Part shown: piece by piece, positions 15,448-24,855 of the stretch
Layout: each line of letters begins with the position of its first letter
Position numbering within the stretch: the first letter of the stretch is position 1
NCBI RefSeq assembly: GCF_024508665.1
Contig: NZ_JANINP010000001.1
Span: 1-64,000 of the forward strand
Origin: Sphingomonas sp.
GTDB lineage: Bacteria; Pseudomonadota; Alphaproteobacteria; Sphingomonadales; Sphingomonadaceae
DNA length: 64,000 nt
Reading direction: 5' to 3'
Translations under genes and position numbers: made by a program
The notes under the pieces: model-generated
What the model was told of the DNA's origin: nothing
The model's input: only the letters and a program-made list of their open reading frames with translations
Database searches by the model: none

Positions 15448-18075
15448 TCAGAACTTGATCGAGACCTTGCCGTAATAATAGCCGCCGTTGATCCCGTACG
15501 GCGAGAAGGTCAGCGGCGCGTCGATCACGTTGCCGCCATTGACCAGGGTGAAGTTGGTGGTGCCGGGGACCAAAGCGACCGTCGGCGGCTTCTTGTTGAA
15601 CAGATTGTTGGCGCCGATGGTCAGCGTCACCGTGTGGGCGATCGTATAGCTTGCATCCAGATCGACGATGAAGGCGGTGCCGATATCCTGCCTGTAATAG
15701 GTACCGCCATCGGGGGACGCATAGGCCGTGCTCTTGCCGAACAGCGTACCGCGCAAGGTCGAGGCGAAGGCGCCCAGCTTGTAGGCGGCCGAGCCGACGA
15801 TCTTCACCTTGGGCGATGCCGTTTCCAGATTGGCGATCGCGGTCTTGTCGAACAACGCGATCGGCGTGGTACCGCCCGGCGGCGTGAGCTGGGCGGGCGC
15901 CAGCTCGATCTTGGTCGCCTTGGTCTCGTTATAGGTGCCCGAAATCGTCCAATCGACCGTGCCGGCATCGCCGAAATCGCTGAAATAGGTCAGCACCAGG
16001 TCGACGCCGCGGGTCCTGGTGTCCGCGCCGTTGGTGAAGATGTTGATGCCGGTCTGGCTCACCGTCGGGTCGAGGACGTTGCCGTTGGCGACGATCGCCT
16101 GCGTCACCACCGGGAAATTGACCGCGCCGCCGCTGCCGAAGATCGATCCGGTGCCGAGAATGCGATCGCGGATCTTCACCTGATAGGCGTCGAGCGTGAT
16201 CGTCAATTTGGGCGCCGGCCGGAACACGAAGCCCAGGCTGTAATTGGTCGATTTTTCGGGCTTGAGGTTGCTGAAGCCGAGCAATTTGGCCGCGGCCGAA
16301 TTGGCGGGAAGCTGGACGAAAGCCGAGCTCGGCGAGACGTTGGTCGCCGAATAATAGCTTTCGGCCAAGGTCGGCGCGCGGAAACCGGTCGAGACGGTGC
16401 CGCGGATCGCCACTGCCGGGCTGAAATCGTAGCGGCCGGTCGCTTTCCAGGTCCAGGTCGATCCGAAATCCGAATAATTCTCGTAGCGCAGAGCGCCGTC
16501 GAGCTTCAGACCGTCGACCGGCTCGACCGACAGGTCGAGATAGCCGGCCCAATTGTGGCGGCTATGCCTGCCCGCGTCGGAGGGGCGGAAGCCGGGATAG
16601 GATTGCCCGCCTTCCTTGTAGATCGAGCCGGAGTCGCCCGATCCGATCTCATAGATATTCTTCCGATATTCGCCGCCGAACGCGATGTTGAGCGGCTGCG
16701 CGAGGCCGAGATTGACCTCTTTCGAGAAGTCGGCGTTCGCGGTCCATTCGGTCGCCTTGAACATGCCGTCGTAAAAGTCGGTCGGCGTGAAATGGGTGTC
16801 GATGAACAGCGATCGGTTAGCCGAATCGAGCGTGTAGATCAGGTTCTTGTCCTGGCCATAGGTCAGGCTGAGATCCCAGCGGAAACCGTTAATGTCTCCT
16901 TTGGCCCCGCCGGTCACCGAATAATCATCCTCGCGAATGCCTTCGCGCGGATTGAAGCCGTTGGGCGGCGTGTCGCCATCGGGGTCGAACACGATCGAGC
17001 CCGGCGCGCCGAGCGTGCCGCCGACGCCGAGCACCGGTGAGGCGATGATGCGATCGGGCACGCGTAGATTCTCGTAGGCCGATGCGATCCGCTTCGAATA
17101 GCTGCCGAAGCTGTAGAGCTGAACGTCGCCGAAATCGTAGCCGGCATTGTATTGCAGGTTGGTGAGGTGCGAGCGCGCGTCGCCGTTGATCCGGTTGACA
17201 TAAGGAAAGCCGGGAATCCCGGCATAGAGCGCCTGTTGCGCCGCCGAGAGGTTGGTGCGCAGCACGCCTTTGTCATCGGTCACGCGGCGATCGAGGCCGC
17301 CGACCTGGCTGAAAGCATGGAAGCGGTGGAAGAAGGTGAGATCGATAAATCCGTTCTCGCCGATCTTGGTGCCCATGGTGAAGCTGCCGGCCCAGGTCTC
17401 GCCGCCGGTGTCGTAATAGGAGCCGCCGGTGGCGGTCGCCTCGCCGCCGCTCGTATCGTCCTTCAGGATGATGTTGATGACGCCGGCGATCGCGTCCGAT
17501 CCATATTGCGCGGCTGCGCCCTGTTCGAGCACTTCGATGCGCTTGACCGAGGCGGGGGTGATGAGGTCGAGATCGGCCGCCGCCGCGCCCTGATAGGGCC
17601 CGCCGAGGACCGCGAGGTTGGCGGTGCCATGCCGGCGCTTGCCGTTGACCAGGACCAAGGTGTGATTGGGGCTGAGCCCGCGAAGCCGCGCCGAGAGCGT
17701 CAGGTTCGCGGTATCGCCGCCGAACGCCTGGGCGTTGAACGAGGGAACGAGCTGGGTCAGCACCTGGTTGAGATTGGGTTGTCCGACGCGGCTCAGCGTG
17801 CCGGCGTCGAGGACCTTGATCGGGGCGGAGCTTTCCGCCGCCGTGGTGCCGACGACGCGGGTGCCGGTGACGATGATCTCGTCGCTGGCCTGGTCACTCG
17901 CGACCGACGCTGCGGGAAGTATTGTTGCCTGGGGATCGTCAGGCGCGGCGGCGGGCGTGCTGCTCTCCGTCTTGTCAGCTACCTTGTCGGCGGTGCTGTC
18001 AGCCGTCCTGGCCTGTGCGCTCGCTGCCCACAAAGTGCCGAGTGCAAGTGCCGCAATAGATACCGATCTTTTCAT
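15448..18075 (-). CDS. TonB-dependent outer-membrane receptor
   Basis: 875 aa. Signal peptide ending SAQA, TonB box region DEIIVTGTRV (about 68-77), plug domain (LSARLRGLSPNHTLVLVNGKRRH, RIEVLEQGAAAQYGSDAIAGVINI), and a 22-strand barrel ending with the aromatic KVSIKF. It imports a scarce ligand across the outer membrane using TonB energy. Downstream on the same strand (lower coordinates) is a CHASE3 kinase. Upstream are a Tat-exported PLP aminotransferase and a TauE-type permease, suggesting an amino-acid-like or sulfonated ligand, but the substrate cannot be read from sequence. Confidence 0.93.
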   Translation of the reverse strand: MKRSVSIAALALGTLWAASAQARTADSTADKVADKTESSTPAAAPDDPQATILPAASVASDQASDEIIVTGTRVVGTTAAESSAPIKVLDAGTLSRVGQPNLNQVLTQLVPSFNAQAFGGDTANLTLSARLRGLSPNHTLVLVNGKRRHGTANLAVLGGPYQGAAAADLDLITPASVKRIEVLEQGAAAQYGSDAIAGVINIILKDDTSGGEATATGGSYYDTGGETWAGSFTMGTKIGENGFIDLTFFHRFHAFSQVGGLDRRVTDDKGVLRTNLSAAQQALYAGIPGFPYVNRINGDARSHLTNLQYNAGYDFGDVQLYSFGSYSKRIASAYENLRVPDRIIASPVLGVGGTLGAPGSIVFDPDGDTPPNGFNPREGIREDDYSVTGGAKGDINGFRWDLSLTYGQDKNLIYTLDSANRSLFIDTHFTPTDFYDGMFKATEWTANADFSKEVNLGLAQPLNIAFGGEYRKNIYEIGSGDSGSIYKEGGQSYPGFRPSDAGRHSRHNWAGYLDLSVEPVDGLKLDGALRYENYSDFGSTWTWKATGRYDFSPAVAIRGTVSTGFRAPTLAESYYSATNVSPSSAFVQLPANSAAAKLLGFSNLKPEKSTNYSLGFVFRPAPKLTITLDAYQVKIRDRILGTGSIFGSGGAVNFPVVTQAIVANGNVLDPTVSQTGINIFTNGADTRTRGVDLVLTYFSDFGDAGTVDWTISGTYNETKATKIELAPAQLTPPGGTTPIALFDKTAIANLETASPKVKIVGSAAYKLGAFASTLRGTLFGKSTAYASPDGGTYYRQDIGTAFIVDLDASYTIAHTVTLTIGANNLFNKKPPTVALVPGTTNFTLVNGGNVIDAPLTFSPYGINGGYYYGKVSIKF

Positions 18076-18313
18076 CGAAGGCCCCTTTCAACAGAAAGCC
18101 TTCAGACCCCCCTCCCGCTCAGTGCCGTTCGCGAAGCGCCGGTGGACGTTCTCTGTCCTGGCTCGCCGCGCCGCGAACGGATTGGCTGCCTTGCCCCCAG
18201 GGACGCGGCAGCGGGTGACGTGGAAAATGCGACAGGGCGCGCGGCCGCGTTGGACGCGGGGGAGCCGCTGCCCTGTCGTTCAACCAGTGTAAGGAACGGC
18301 GTGAGCCGCATCG
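18076..18313 (-). promoter_or_regulatory. Structured intergenic leader of the TonB receptor gene
   Basis: The gap contains a long hairpin with perfect 8-base arms GACAGGGC (18231-18238) and GCCCTGTC (18270-18277), plus GC-rich inner complementarity, about 155 bases upstream of the receptor start. I compared it by eye with cobalamin, TPP and SAM-II riboswitch cores and found no convincing match. It could be a terminator of the aminotransferase gene without a U-run, or a leader structure. Confidence 0.35.
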
Positions 18314-19519
18314 TCAGGCGGTCCAGACCTTGTCCAGCGCGGTGGCGAACGCGACCATGTCGGCCATCGACCCGACCGTGACACGCGACACGGTCGGCCA
18401 GATCGGCCAGGAGCGGCCGATCTCCACACTCTGGGTGCGGAAGGCGGCCTGCATGTCCTTGGCCGGCTTGGTCTTCCAGTCGATCATGAACATGTTCGCC
18501 TCGGTCGGTACGACCTTCAGCCCGCGCTTCTTGACGTGATCGATGGCGAAGGCGCGTGCGGCCTGCATCTGGGCGCGACGCTGCGCGATCAACGGGCCGG
18601 CGGTCAGGCTCGCGGTCGCGCAGACCAGAGAGGGCAGGGGCAGGGCGCCCGACTGCATGCCGCCGTCATAGCGCATCATCTTGGTGATATTGGCGGGCTG
18701 GGTCATGATATAGCCCATCCGCATCCCGGCCATGCCGAAGATCTTCGAGAAGGTCCGCATGACGATGACGTCGGGATATTTGACCGCGAAGGACGAGGCG
18801 ACCGGCACGCCGGCGAAATGCGTATAGGCCTCGTCGATCAGCACCATCGACCCGGCCGGCTTGTTCTGGATCAGCCATTCGATGTCGGCGAGCGGCGTGA
18901 TCGTCCCGGTCGGGTTGTTGGGCGTGCAGATATAATAGAGCCCGGCATTGGGATCGGCCGCCAGCATCGCCTTCACGTCATGGCGGTAGTCCGGAGTGAG
19001 CGGCACTGCCTTGACCGGCGCGCCGAGCCAGGTCGCCGTGCGGCCGGCGAGTTCGAAGGTCGGATCGGCGGTGACCAGCCCCTTGGTCGGCGAGCAATAG
19101 GTCACGACGGCGCGCGACAGCGGATCGCTCGATCCGGGCCAGGGCGCGACATGGTCGAACGGCACGCCCTCGACCGACATTACCGCCTTGATGAAATCGC
19201 TGCGTTCGTCGTGCGGGGAATAGCGATTGCCTTGCGCGATCATCTTCGCCGCCGCCGCCTGGCCGGGCGCGAGCGGGCCGGTCCAGCATTCGTTGGCGCC
19301 GATCCGTGTCTTGGCGCTGGGGGCAGGATCGGGGACGCCGGCCGACGCCCAGGCGGGCCTACCGCTCGCTGCCGCCACGGCGCCGACGCCGAAGATCGCG
19401 GCGATACGGGCGAGGTCGCGCCGGGCATAGCCGCGGCTGAGCAGATCGTCGGTGGACTCTTCGTTCAGAACGGTATCGGTAACGCTTTCACAGTCGATCA
19501 TCTTGGCACGGTCGATCAT
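18314..19519 (-). CDS. Tat-exported class I/II PLP aminotransferase (HisC-like)
   Basis: 401 aa from ATG 19519, which has AGGGAG about 7 bases upstream; the ORF runs 16 codons further up. Residues 31-60 look like a twin-arginine signal (YARRDLARIAAIFG then a hydrophobic Ala-rich stretch ending AWASA), so the enzyme is probably periplasmic. The catalytic core is fold-type I: NNPTG at 201-205, DEAY 229-232, and the PLP Schiff-base Lys259 in TFSKIFGMAG followed by RMGY. The closest family is histidinol-phosphate aminotransferase-like, but an exported enzyme beside a TonB receptor is unlikely to serve histidine synthesis. It lies 60 bases from a TauE/SafE permease. The substrate is unknown. Confidence 0.87.
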   Translation of the reverse strand: MIDRAKMIDCESVTDTVLNEESTDDLLSRGYARRDLARIAAIFGVGAVAAASGRPAWASAGVPDPAPSAKTRIGANECWTGPLAPGQAAAAKMIAQGNRYSPHDERSDFIKAVMSVEGVPFDHVAPWPGSSDPLSRAVVTYCSPTKGLVTADPTFELAGRTATWLGAPVKAVPLTPDYRHDVKAMLAADPNAGLYYICTPNNPTGTITPLADIEWLIQNKPAGSMVLIDEAYTHFAGVPVASSFAVKYPDVIVMRTFSKIFGMAGMRMGYIMTQPANITKMMRYDGGMQSGALPLPSLVCATASLTAGPLIAQRRAQMQAARAFAIDHVKKRGLKVVPTEANMFMIDWKTKPAKDMQAAFRTQSVEIGRSWPIWPTVSRVTVGSMADMVAFATALDKVWTA

Positions 19520-19579
19520 CTTGCTGCTCCCTGTTCGCGCTGGTCGGTCCCGTCGACCCTTCGCCATTTTCAGAATTTC

Positions 19580-20410
19580 TCAGAATTTCATCGCGTTCCT
19601 CAGCATCACGATGGAAATGAAGATGAGGTAGAGGCCGAACACGCGCTTGAGCGGTCCGGCCGGCAAGCTATGCGCGGCGGCCACGCCGAGCGGCGCGGTC
19701 AGCACCGACATCGAGGCTATGATGATCGTTGCCGGCACATTGACATAGCCGAGCGAGCCCCAGGGCAGGCCGGGCTCGCGAAAGCCGATGATCGCGAAAC
19801 CGATCGCGCTGGGGATGGCGATCAGCGCGCCGATGCCCGATGCGGTAGCGATCGCGCGATGGATCGAGCGGCCATGCAGCGTCATCACCATGATCGCGAT
19901 GGTGCCGCCGCCGATCCCGAGCAACGACGAAAAGGTACCGAGTCCGCCGGCAATCGCAACGCGCGGCGCCAGGCCGGGCATCGAGTCGGAGATGACGTGA
20001 TCGCTCAGCCGCGGCACCAGGAAGTTGAGCGACATCAGCAGCACGCCGATGGCGAAAATCAGCAGCAGCACATGTCCGTCGACATGGCCGGCAAGGACGA
20101 CCCCGACGGCATCGCCGAAGATCAGCCACGGCGCCCAGGCGCGCAATATCTCGAATTCGACCGCGCCGCGTTTGGCGTGCGATCGCAGCGATCTGAGCGA
20201 GGTCAGGATGATCGTCGCGGCCGACGTGCCGATCGCGACATGCGCATATTGATGCTTGTCGCCGCCCAATAACGGCAGGACCAGCATTAGCGCCGGAACG
20301 ACGATGAACCCCCCACCGATGCCGAAAATACCGGCGGCAAAACCCGCGATCAGTCCCGCGCACAACAGCGCGATCAACGGAATCAGCCAAACGGTTTGCG
20401 ATGCAGCCAA
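19580..20410 (-). CDS. TauE/SafE family sulfite/anion exporter
   Basis: 276 aa, about eight transmembrane segments, with the twofold repeat typical of the family: GIFGIGGGFIVVPALML near the N-terminus and SLLGIGGGTIAIMVM in the second half. Members export sulfite, sulfoacetate or related organo-anions across the inner membrane. The start is TTG 20410 behind GGGGGTAGG; no ATG fits. It is the first gene of a probable unit with the Tat aminotransferase and the TonB receptor, which points to handling of a sulfur-containing amino compound; that is an inference. Confidence 0.9.
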   Translation of the reverse strand: MAASQTVWLIPLIALLCAGLIAGFAAGIFGIGGGFIVVPALMLVLPLLGGDKHQYAHVAIGTSAATIILTSLRSLRSHAKRGAVEFEILRAWAPWLIFGDAVGVVLAGHVDGHVLLLIFAIGVLLMSLNFLVPRLSDHVISDSMPGLAPRVAIAGGLGTFSSLLGIGGGTIAIMVMTLHGRSIHRAIATASGIGALIAIPSAIGFAIIGFREPGLPWGSLGYVNVPATIIIASMSVLTAPLGVAAAHSLPAGPLKRVFGLYLIFISIVMLRNAMKF

Positions 20411-20649
20411 GACCTACCCCCTGTATGAGAGGCCTCTCCTGCGGGCAGGGCTTGTCATCGCCCTGACGAATCGCAAGCTGCGCAGCTGCTCGTCTATTTG
20501 CAACAAGAAAATGCCGGTGACGCGGTTACAGTAACAAATTTACTCGAAAACGGGTTTTTCGTCGCCCGTCATCGCTCGTGCGCCCGCGCCAAGGCAGCGC
20601 CGGTCGGCGTCTCGTCGCCGATGCTTCTGTAGCAGTCCGATCGTCGGGC

Positions 20650-21216
20650 TCAGCCGCCTTCGGTGGGTCTCAACCTGACGCCGACCAGGATCAGCATCAT
20701 GCCGTGCACCAGCAAGTCGATCGCCATTACCAAGCCGAGCACCCAGACGGCGTTCGCCGGCCAGCCGCTGGCGATGATGAGACCGGCCGCGACGCTGAAA
20801 ATGCCGGACACCAGCATCCAGCCCCAGCCGGGCAGCGGATGGACCAGCGACGCGACCAGGCGCACGGCACCCGACGCGGTCAAAAGGACCGCCAGCCAGA
20901 CGGTGATCAGCCTGACCGCGAGCTGCTGATCGTAGAACAGGAACGTGGCGGCGGCGGCATAGAGAATGCCGAACGCCGCCCAGACCAGCGCCCAGCCGAG
21001 CCCTCGCACCGCGGAAGCATGCACGACCATGACTATGCCTGCGGCGAACATGGAGAGGGCGACGATGTAGGTTGCCGCGACCGTCGCCATGACCAGATTG
21101 GCCGAGGCGAGCAGGCCGAGCAGCGCCAGCGCGCAGCCTATGCCGACGAACCAGCGCCAGGCATTCTTGTCGATCTCGAACGTGCGCACTTCTACTCGAT
21201 TGATCTCGGTGACCAT
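20650..21216 (-). CDS. HdeD/DUF308 family membrane protein
   Basis: 188 aa, six predicted transmembrane helices in three pairs, as in HdeD-like DUF308 proteins (RWFVGIGCALALLGLLA, VWLAVLLTASGAVRLVASL, MLVSGIFSVAAGLIIA). In enterobacteria HdeD is linked to acid resistance; in alphaproteobacteria the role is undefined. Start ATG 21216 follows GGAGG. It is probably monocistronic or paired with the lipoprotein gene upstream. Confidence 0.88.
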   Translation of the reverse strand: MVTEINRVEVRTFEIDKNAWRWFVGIGCALALLGLLASANLVMATVAATYIVALSMFAAGIVMVVHASAVRGLGWALVWAAFGILYAAAATFLFYDQQLAVRLITVWLAVLLTASGAVRLVASLVHPLPGWGWMLVSGIFSVAAGLIIASGWPANAVWVLGLVMAIDLLVHGMMLILVGVRLRPTEGG

Positions 21217-21263
21217 TGCTTCATCCTCCAGGGGGGACGCTGAGTCGGCGGTCCGGCGGTTAT

Positions 21264-21593
21264 CTATCGATGCGGCTGAACCACGGTTGCGGAGCCGTTT
21301 GGCAGTATGTCGATCAGATGCTGCGCGCCGCCGTCACAGGTCGCGCGCCACTCCATCTTGCCGTCCGGCGTGGTCATCCGTTCCGCCTTGTCGATCTTCT
21401 GGCACGGCAGGTCCGCGTCCAGGATCGCCCGCAACAGCACGGCATCGCGTTGCGCCGCAGGCAGCGCTTCGATTGCGGCGCTGACGTTGGTCGGGTTCGG
21501 CGTCGACGCTGTCGAACTGTTGAAGGTCGGGCTTTCCGCGGGCTTGCACGCGGCCAGCACCAGCACGCCGGTCAGCAACAGCATTGCTCGCAT
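21264..21593 (-). CDS. Small lipoprotein
   Basis: 109 aa from ATG 21593 (GGAG 7 bases upstream); another ATG two codons earlier is too close to the Shine-Dalgarno. The signal MRAMLLLTGVLVLAACKP ends in the lipobox LAAC. The mature part is Ser/Thr/Pro-rich then a short folded region with two Cys (LPCQKI and ATCDGG) that could pair. It ends in INDILPN-like DILPNGSATVV. No family is recognised; outer- or inner-membrane anchoring is predicted. Confidence 0.75.
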   Translation of the reverse strand: MRAMLLLTGVLVLAACKPAESPTFNSSTASTPNPTNVSAAIEALPAAQRDAVLLRAILDADLPCQKIDKAERMTTPDGKMEWRATCDGGAQHLIDILPNGSATVVQPHR

Positions 21594-21728
21594 CGACATT
21601 CTCCCAAAGCGGCAGGCCGCACCATCGGTCGCGCGGCGCGCCGACTCCATCCGTACATATCCGGACCCGGGCCGGCGGGGTGGGAGCGAGGTCGGCGGCC
21701 GCGCACCGCCGCGCCGCGGGATCGCTGC

Positions 21729-22112
21729 CTATCGTTCGTGAAGCCGCGCCAGCTCGATGCCGGCAAGATTCTGCGAGCGCCCGACATGACGAAGGCGGAG
21801 CGATCCCGCCGGGTGGCCCGATGCGGCGAGCGCTTGGAGATGCACGCAGCTCTGACCGCGGCACGGGACCGCGCCGCCGGCCTGGTCGATCACCGCGAGC
21901 GAATCGCCGCAAAAAACCGGATCGACGAGGCCGGACGCACGCGCGATTTCAACCGCGTGCAACAAAGCGAGCCACTCGGCCTCCATCGCCGACCCCGGCC
22001 CGAGCCCCTGGCGCAGATAGGCCTGCCCGTGCAGCACCACCGCGGTCTCCATTCCCGACGCCGGCCGCCAGCCGCCGTCGAAGAAAATCTTCACACGTCC
22101 CGCGATCGCCAT
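21729..22112 (-). CDS. RNase H-fold protein (RNase HI/RVT_3-like)
   Basis: 127 aa. Acidic residues occur at the expected places of an RNase H fold: FFDGG (Asp12), [16 protein letters not shown] (Glu), and [10 protein letters not shown] (Asp), followed by a C-terminal helix. Short RVT_3-type proteins of this kind cleave RNA in RNA-DNA hybrids or act on flap RNA; activity here is inferred. ATG 22112 overlaps the 3' end of the pseudouridine synthase gene by 22 bases, suggesting coupling. The C-terminal part is short and basic compared with RNase HI. Confidence 0.7.
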   Translation of the reverse strand: MAIAGRVKIFFDGGWRPASGMETAVVLHGQAYLRQGLGPGSAMEAEWLALLHAVEIARASGLVDPVFCGDSLAVIDQAGGAVPCRGQSCVHLQALAASGHPAGSLRLRHVGRSQNLAGIELARLHER

Positions 22113-22642
22113 TCCCCCGGCGCGATGCCGTCGAGCGTCCAGTCGCCGATGCTCCATCGCACCAGTCTCAGCGTCGGGTGGCCGACTGCCGCGGTCATGC
22201 GGCGGACCTGGCGGTTGCGGCCTTCGCGGATGGTCAGGCGGATCCAGCTATCGGGCACGTTCTTGCGAAAGCGGATCGGCGGATTGCGCGGCCACAGGTC
22301 GGGGGCGGGGATGCGCTTCGCCTCGGCTGGGCGGGTGACGCCGTCCTTCAGCCGCACGCCGCTGCGCAGCGCCGCCAACGCGTCGTCGCTCACCTCGCCT
22401 TCGAGCTGGGCGAGATAGGTCTTGGCGGTCTTGAACTTGGGGTCGGCGATGCGCGATTGCAGCCGGCCGTCATCGGTCAGCAGCAACAGTCCCTCGCTGT
22501 CGAGATCAAGCCGGCCGGCGGGATAGACGTCCGGCGTATCGATGAACGCGGACAGGGTAGGGCGCGTCGATCCCTCGGTCCCGCGATCGGTGAACTGGCA
22601 CAGCACGCCATAGGGTTTGTTGAACAGGATCAGGCGCGCCAT
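22091..22642 (-). CDS. RluE-like 23S rRNA pseudouridine synthase
   Basis: 183 aa starting [17 protein letters not shown]. The catalytic motif [17 protein letters not shown] carries the Asp of the RsuA/RluB/E/F family; [20 protein letters not shown] is the other family signature. It lacks an N-terminal S4 domain, like RluE, which makes pseudouridine 2457 in 23S rRNA. The longer reading frame upstream to 23623 is only the antisense-frame extension inside the oxidoreductase gene. It overlaps the RNase H-like gene by 22 bases. Confidence 0.9.
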   Translation of the reverse strand: MARLILFNKPYGVLCQFTDRGTEGSTRPTLSAFIDTPDVYPAGRLDLDSEGLLLLTDDGRLQSRIADPKFKTAKTYLAQLEGEVSDDALAALRSGVRLKDGVTRPAEAKRIPAPDLWPRNPPIRFRKNVPDSWIRLTIREGRNRQVRRMTAAVGHPTLRLVRWSIGDWTLDGIAPGEWRSRDV

Positions 22643-22765
22643 GCGGCGGCTTTGATGCAAGTTAGGTTGGTATTCAATATTCGGGGCATTGCGCGTTGAG
22701 CGCATTGGGTTTCTGGGGGCGCATGAGCTCAAAGCGACCGGGGAGCGCGAAACCGAATTTCCCAA

Positions 22766-22873
22766 CGTCACGCCGGCCTTGTGCCGGCGTCCACCGGGTC
22801 GCAAGCGCGAGGCAAGAGGCTCCAGGGCCCGGCATAGCCGCACAGTGGATGCCGGGACGAGCCCGGCATGACG
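22766..22873. repeat. Palindromic repeat element, family III
   Basis: Arms CGTCACGCCGGCCTTGTGCC and GATGCCGGGACGAGCCCGGC-ATGACG (inverted, imperfect) surround a GC-rich centre. The right half nearly equals the right arm of the element at 4876-4971. It fills most of the gap between the oxidoreductase stop and the pseudouridine synthase start. Confidence 0.7.
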
Positions 22874-22890
22874 GGTTGAAGATTGTAATT

Positions 22891-24522
22891 CTACGCCGGG
22901 AGTGCCGCCCCGCCCTCGATACTCAGCGCCACCGCCTCGGCGACCTTGATGCCGTCGACCGCCGCCGACAGGATGCCGCCGGCATAGCCTGCGCCCTCGC
23001 CCGCGGGGAACAGGCCGGCGGTGTTCAGGCTCTGAAAGTCCTTGCCGCGGGTGAAGCGCACCGGCGACGATGTCCGCGTTTCGACGCCGGTCATCAGCAC
23101 GTCTGGATGGTCGTATCCCGGTATCTGGCGGCCGAACACCGGGATCGCCTCGCGCATTGCCGCGACCGCGAAATCGGGCAGGCATTGGCTGAGATCGGTG
23201 AGTTGTACGCCGGGGCGATAGGACGGGAGGACCTCGCCCAATTCGGCTGAAGGTCTGCCCTCGAGGAAATCGCCGAGCTTCTGCGCCGGCGCCTTGTAAT
23301 TGGAGCCGCCGGCGATGAAGGCGCGCTCCTCCCAATGGCGTTGCAGCGCGATTCCCGCGAGCGGGTCGCCGGGATAGTCGCGTTCGGGATCGATCGCGAC
23401 GACGAAGCCCGAATTGGCGTTGCGTTCGTTGCGCGAATATTGGCTCATGCCGTTGGTCGCGACGCGGCCTTCCTCCGACGTCGCGGCGACGACGGTGCCG
23501 CCCGGGCACATGCAGAAGCTGTAGACGGTGCGGCCGTTCGAGGCATGGTGAGAGATGTGATATTCGGCCGCGCCGAGGATCTTGTTGCCGGCGAACTTGC
23601 CGAACCGCGCCTTGTCGATCCACGATTGCGGATGCTCGATGCGGACGCCCATCGAGAAGGGCTTGGCCTCGACGAAGACGCCCGCCGCCTGGAGCATCGC
23701 GAAGGTATCGCGCGCGCTATGGCCGATCGCCAATACGACGCGGTCGGCCTCGAGATAGCCGCCGTCATGGAGATGGAGACCGCGGATATGGCGCTGTCCG
23801 GCCGCGTCGGTGGAGATATCGACGCCATCGACGCGAGTACCGAAGCGATATTCGCCGCCCAGTTCTTCGATCGTCGCGCGGATGCTCTCGACCATCGTCA
23901 CCAGGCGGAAGGTGCCGATATGCGGATGCGCCTCGGTCAGGATCTCCTCGGGCGCACCGGCCTTGACGAACTCGGTCAGCACCTTGCGGTCGAGATGGCG
24001 GCGGTCCTTGATCCGGCTGTAGAGCTTGCCGTCGGAAAACGTGCCGGCGCCGCCTTCGCCGAACTGGACGTTGCTCTCGGGGTTGAGCACCGATCTGCGC
24101 CACAGGCCCCAGGTATCCTTGGTCCGCTCGCGCACGACCTTGCCGCGTTCGAGGATGATCGGGCGGAACCCCATCTCCGCGAGCACCAATGCAGCGAGCA
24201 GGCCGCATGGCCCGGTACCGATGACGACCGGGCGCAAGCCCTTGCCCGTGGCCCGGGCGATGTGGCGATAATTGGTGTCGGGCGCTGGCCTGACATTGCG
24301 ATCGTCTGCGAAACGCGCGAGCAAGGCCGCCTCGTCGCGCACGGTCAGGTCGATCGCATAGATCAGCATGATCGCGTTCTTGCGCCGCGCATCGTTGCCG
24401 CGCCGCGCCACCTCGAAGCTCAGCAGCTCGTCCGCCGCGATCCCCAGCCGTGCGCAGATCGCGGCGGGCAGCGCCTCGGCAGGATGATCGAGCGGCAGGG
24501 CAAGGTCGGTCAGGCGGATCAT
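22891..24522 (-). CDS. COG2509-type FAD-dependent dehydrogenase
   Basis: 543 aa. An N-terminal region of about 95 residues (typical of the COG2509 group) precedes the dinucleotide-binding motif IGTGPCG at 101-107, then [42 protein letters not shown] and the C-terminal FAD motif [13 protein letters not shown]. This uncharacterised flavoprotein family is widespread; the reaction is unknown, probably redox of a tetrapyrrole- or quinone-like substrate, but that is only inference. Start at ATG 24522. A small hairpin and a hypothetical gene lie upstream. Confidence 0.9.
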   Translation of the reverse strand: MIRLTDLALPLDHPAEALPAAICARLGIAADELLSFEVARRGNDARRKNAIMLIYAIDLTVRDEAALLARFADDRNVRPAPDTNYRHIARATGKGLRPVVIGTGPCGLLAALVLAEMGFRPIILERGKVVRERTKDTWGLWRRSVLNPESNVQFGEGGAGTFSDGKLYSRIKDRRHLDRKVLTEFVKAGAPEEILTEAHPHIGTFRLVTMVESIRATIEELGGEYRFGTRVDGVDISTDAAGQRHIRGLHLHDGGYLEADRVVLAIGHSARDTFAMLQAAGVFVEAKPFSMGVRIEHPQSWIDKARFGKFAGNKILGAAEYHISHHASNGRTVYSFCMCPGGTVVAATSEEGRVATNGMSQYSRNERNANSGFVVAIDPERDYPGDPLAGIALQRHWEERAFIAGGSNYKAPAQKLGDFLEGRPSAELGEVLPSYRPGVQLTDLSQCLPDFAVAAMREAIPVFGRQIPGYDHPDVLMTGVETRTSSPVRFTRGKDFQSLNTAGLFPAGEGAGYAGGILSAAVDGIKVAEAVALSIEGGAALPA

Positions 24523-24561
24523 CGGGGTGCTCTAGCGGGGGAGGGGGCGTGGTACCAGATT

Positions 24562-24583
24562 CCCCTCCCGCTTGCGGGAGGGG
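24562..24583. repeat. Perfect GC hairpin
   Basis: CCCCTCCCGC and GCGGGAGGGG are exact inverted copies around TT, between the hypothetical gene ending at 24591 and the COG2509 gene. There is no T-run, so it is more likely a short repeat-derived hairpin than an intrinsic terminator. Confidence 0.6.
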
Positions 24584-24590
24584 AGAAGGT

Positions 24591-24848
24591 TCAGTCCCCC
24601 GCCCTGTCCGCCATATCCATGAAATTCCGCGCGGCGTCGCGATCGGCTTCGTCCTTGAACGCGACATCGAGATCCGGTGCGACGCCGAGCATGTACATCA
24701 ACGTCCACAAGGCGAAGCGGCGCGGGCGGTCCTTTTCCAGCCCCAGATCGACGTGCATCCGCTCAGTCCCCGCCTCGAACGTGGCGGGCGTCAGCACGGC
24801 CAAGTCGGCAGTGCCGAAATAATGGCGCAGGCGATCGTCGAGATCCAT
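24591..24848 (-). CDS. Small acidic hypothetical protein
   Basis: 85 aa from ATG 24848 (MDLDDRLRHYFGTADLAVL). The frame extends 12 codons upstream but lies over the YaiI gene's 3' end. The protein is soluble, acidic and helical, with FALWTLMYMLGVAPDLDVAF in the middle. No family is recognised. It follows the YaiI gene with a 7-base gap, so the two are probably cotranscribed. Confidence 0.7.
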   Translation of the reverse strand: MDLDDRLRHYFGTADLAVLTPATFEAGTERMHVDLGLEKDRPRRFALWTLMYMLGVAPDLDVAFKDEADRDAARNFMDMADRAGD

Positions 24849-24855
24849 CGCTCGA

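Noticed and set aside
15298..17040. 580-aa plus-strand frame inside the TonB receptor region
   Set aside because: Low-complexity Arg/Gly/Ala/Asp composition, no Shine-Dalgarno, and it lies over a clear TonB receptor gene.
18076..18313. Cobalamin, TPP or SAM-II riboswitch before the TonB receptor
   Set aside because: The conserved core motifs of these riboswitches were not found in the minus-strand leader.
22643..23623. N-terminal extension of the pseudouridine synthase to 510 aa
   Set aside because: The extra part is a shifted-frame copy inside the COG2509 gene; the family start [12 protein letters not shown] is clear.
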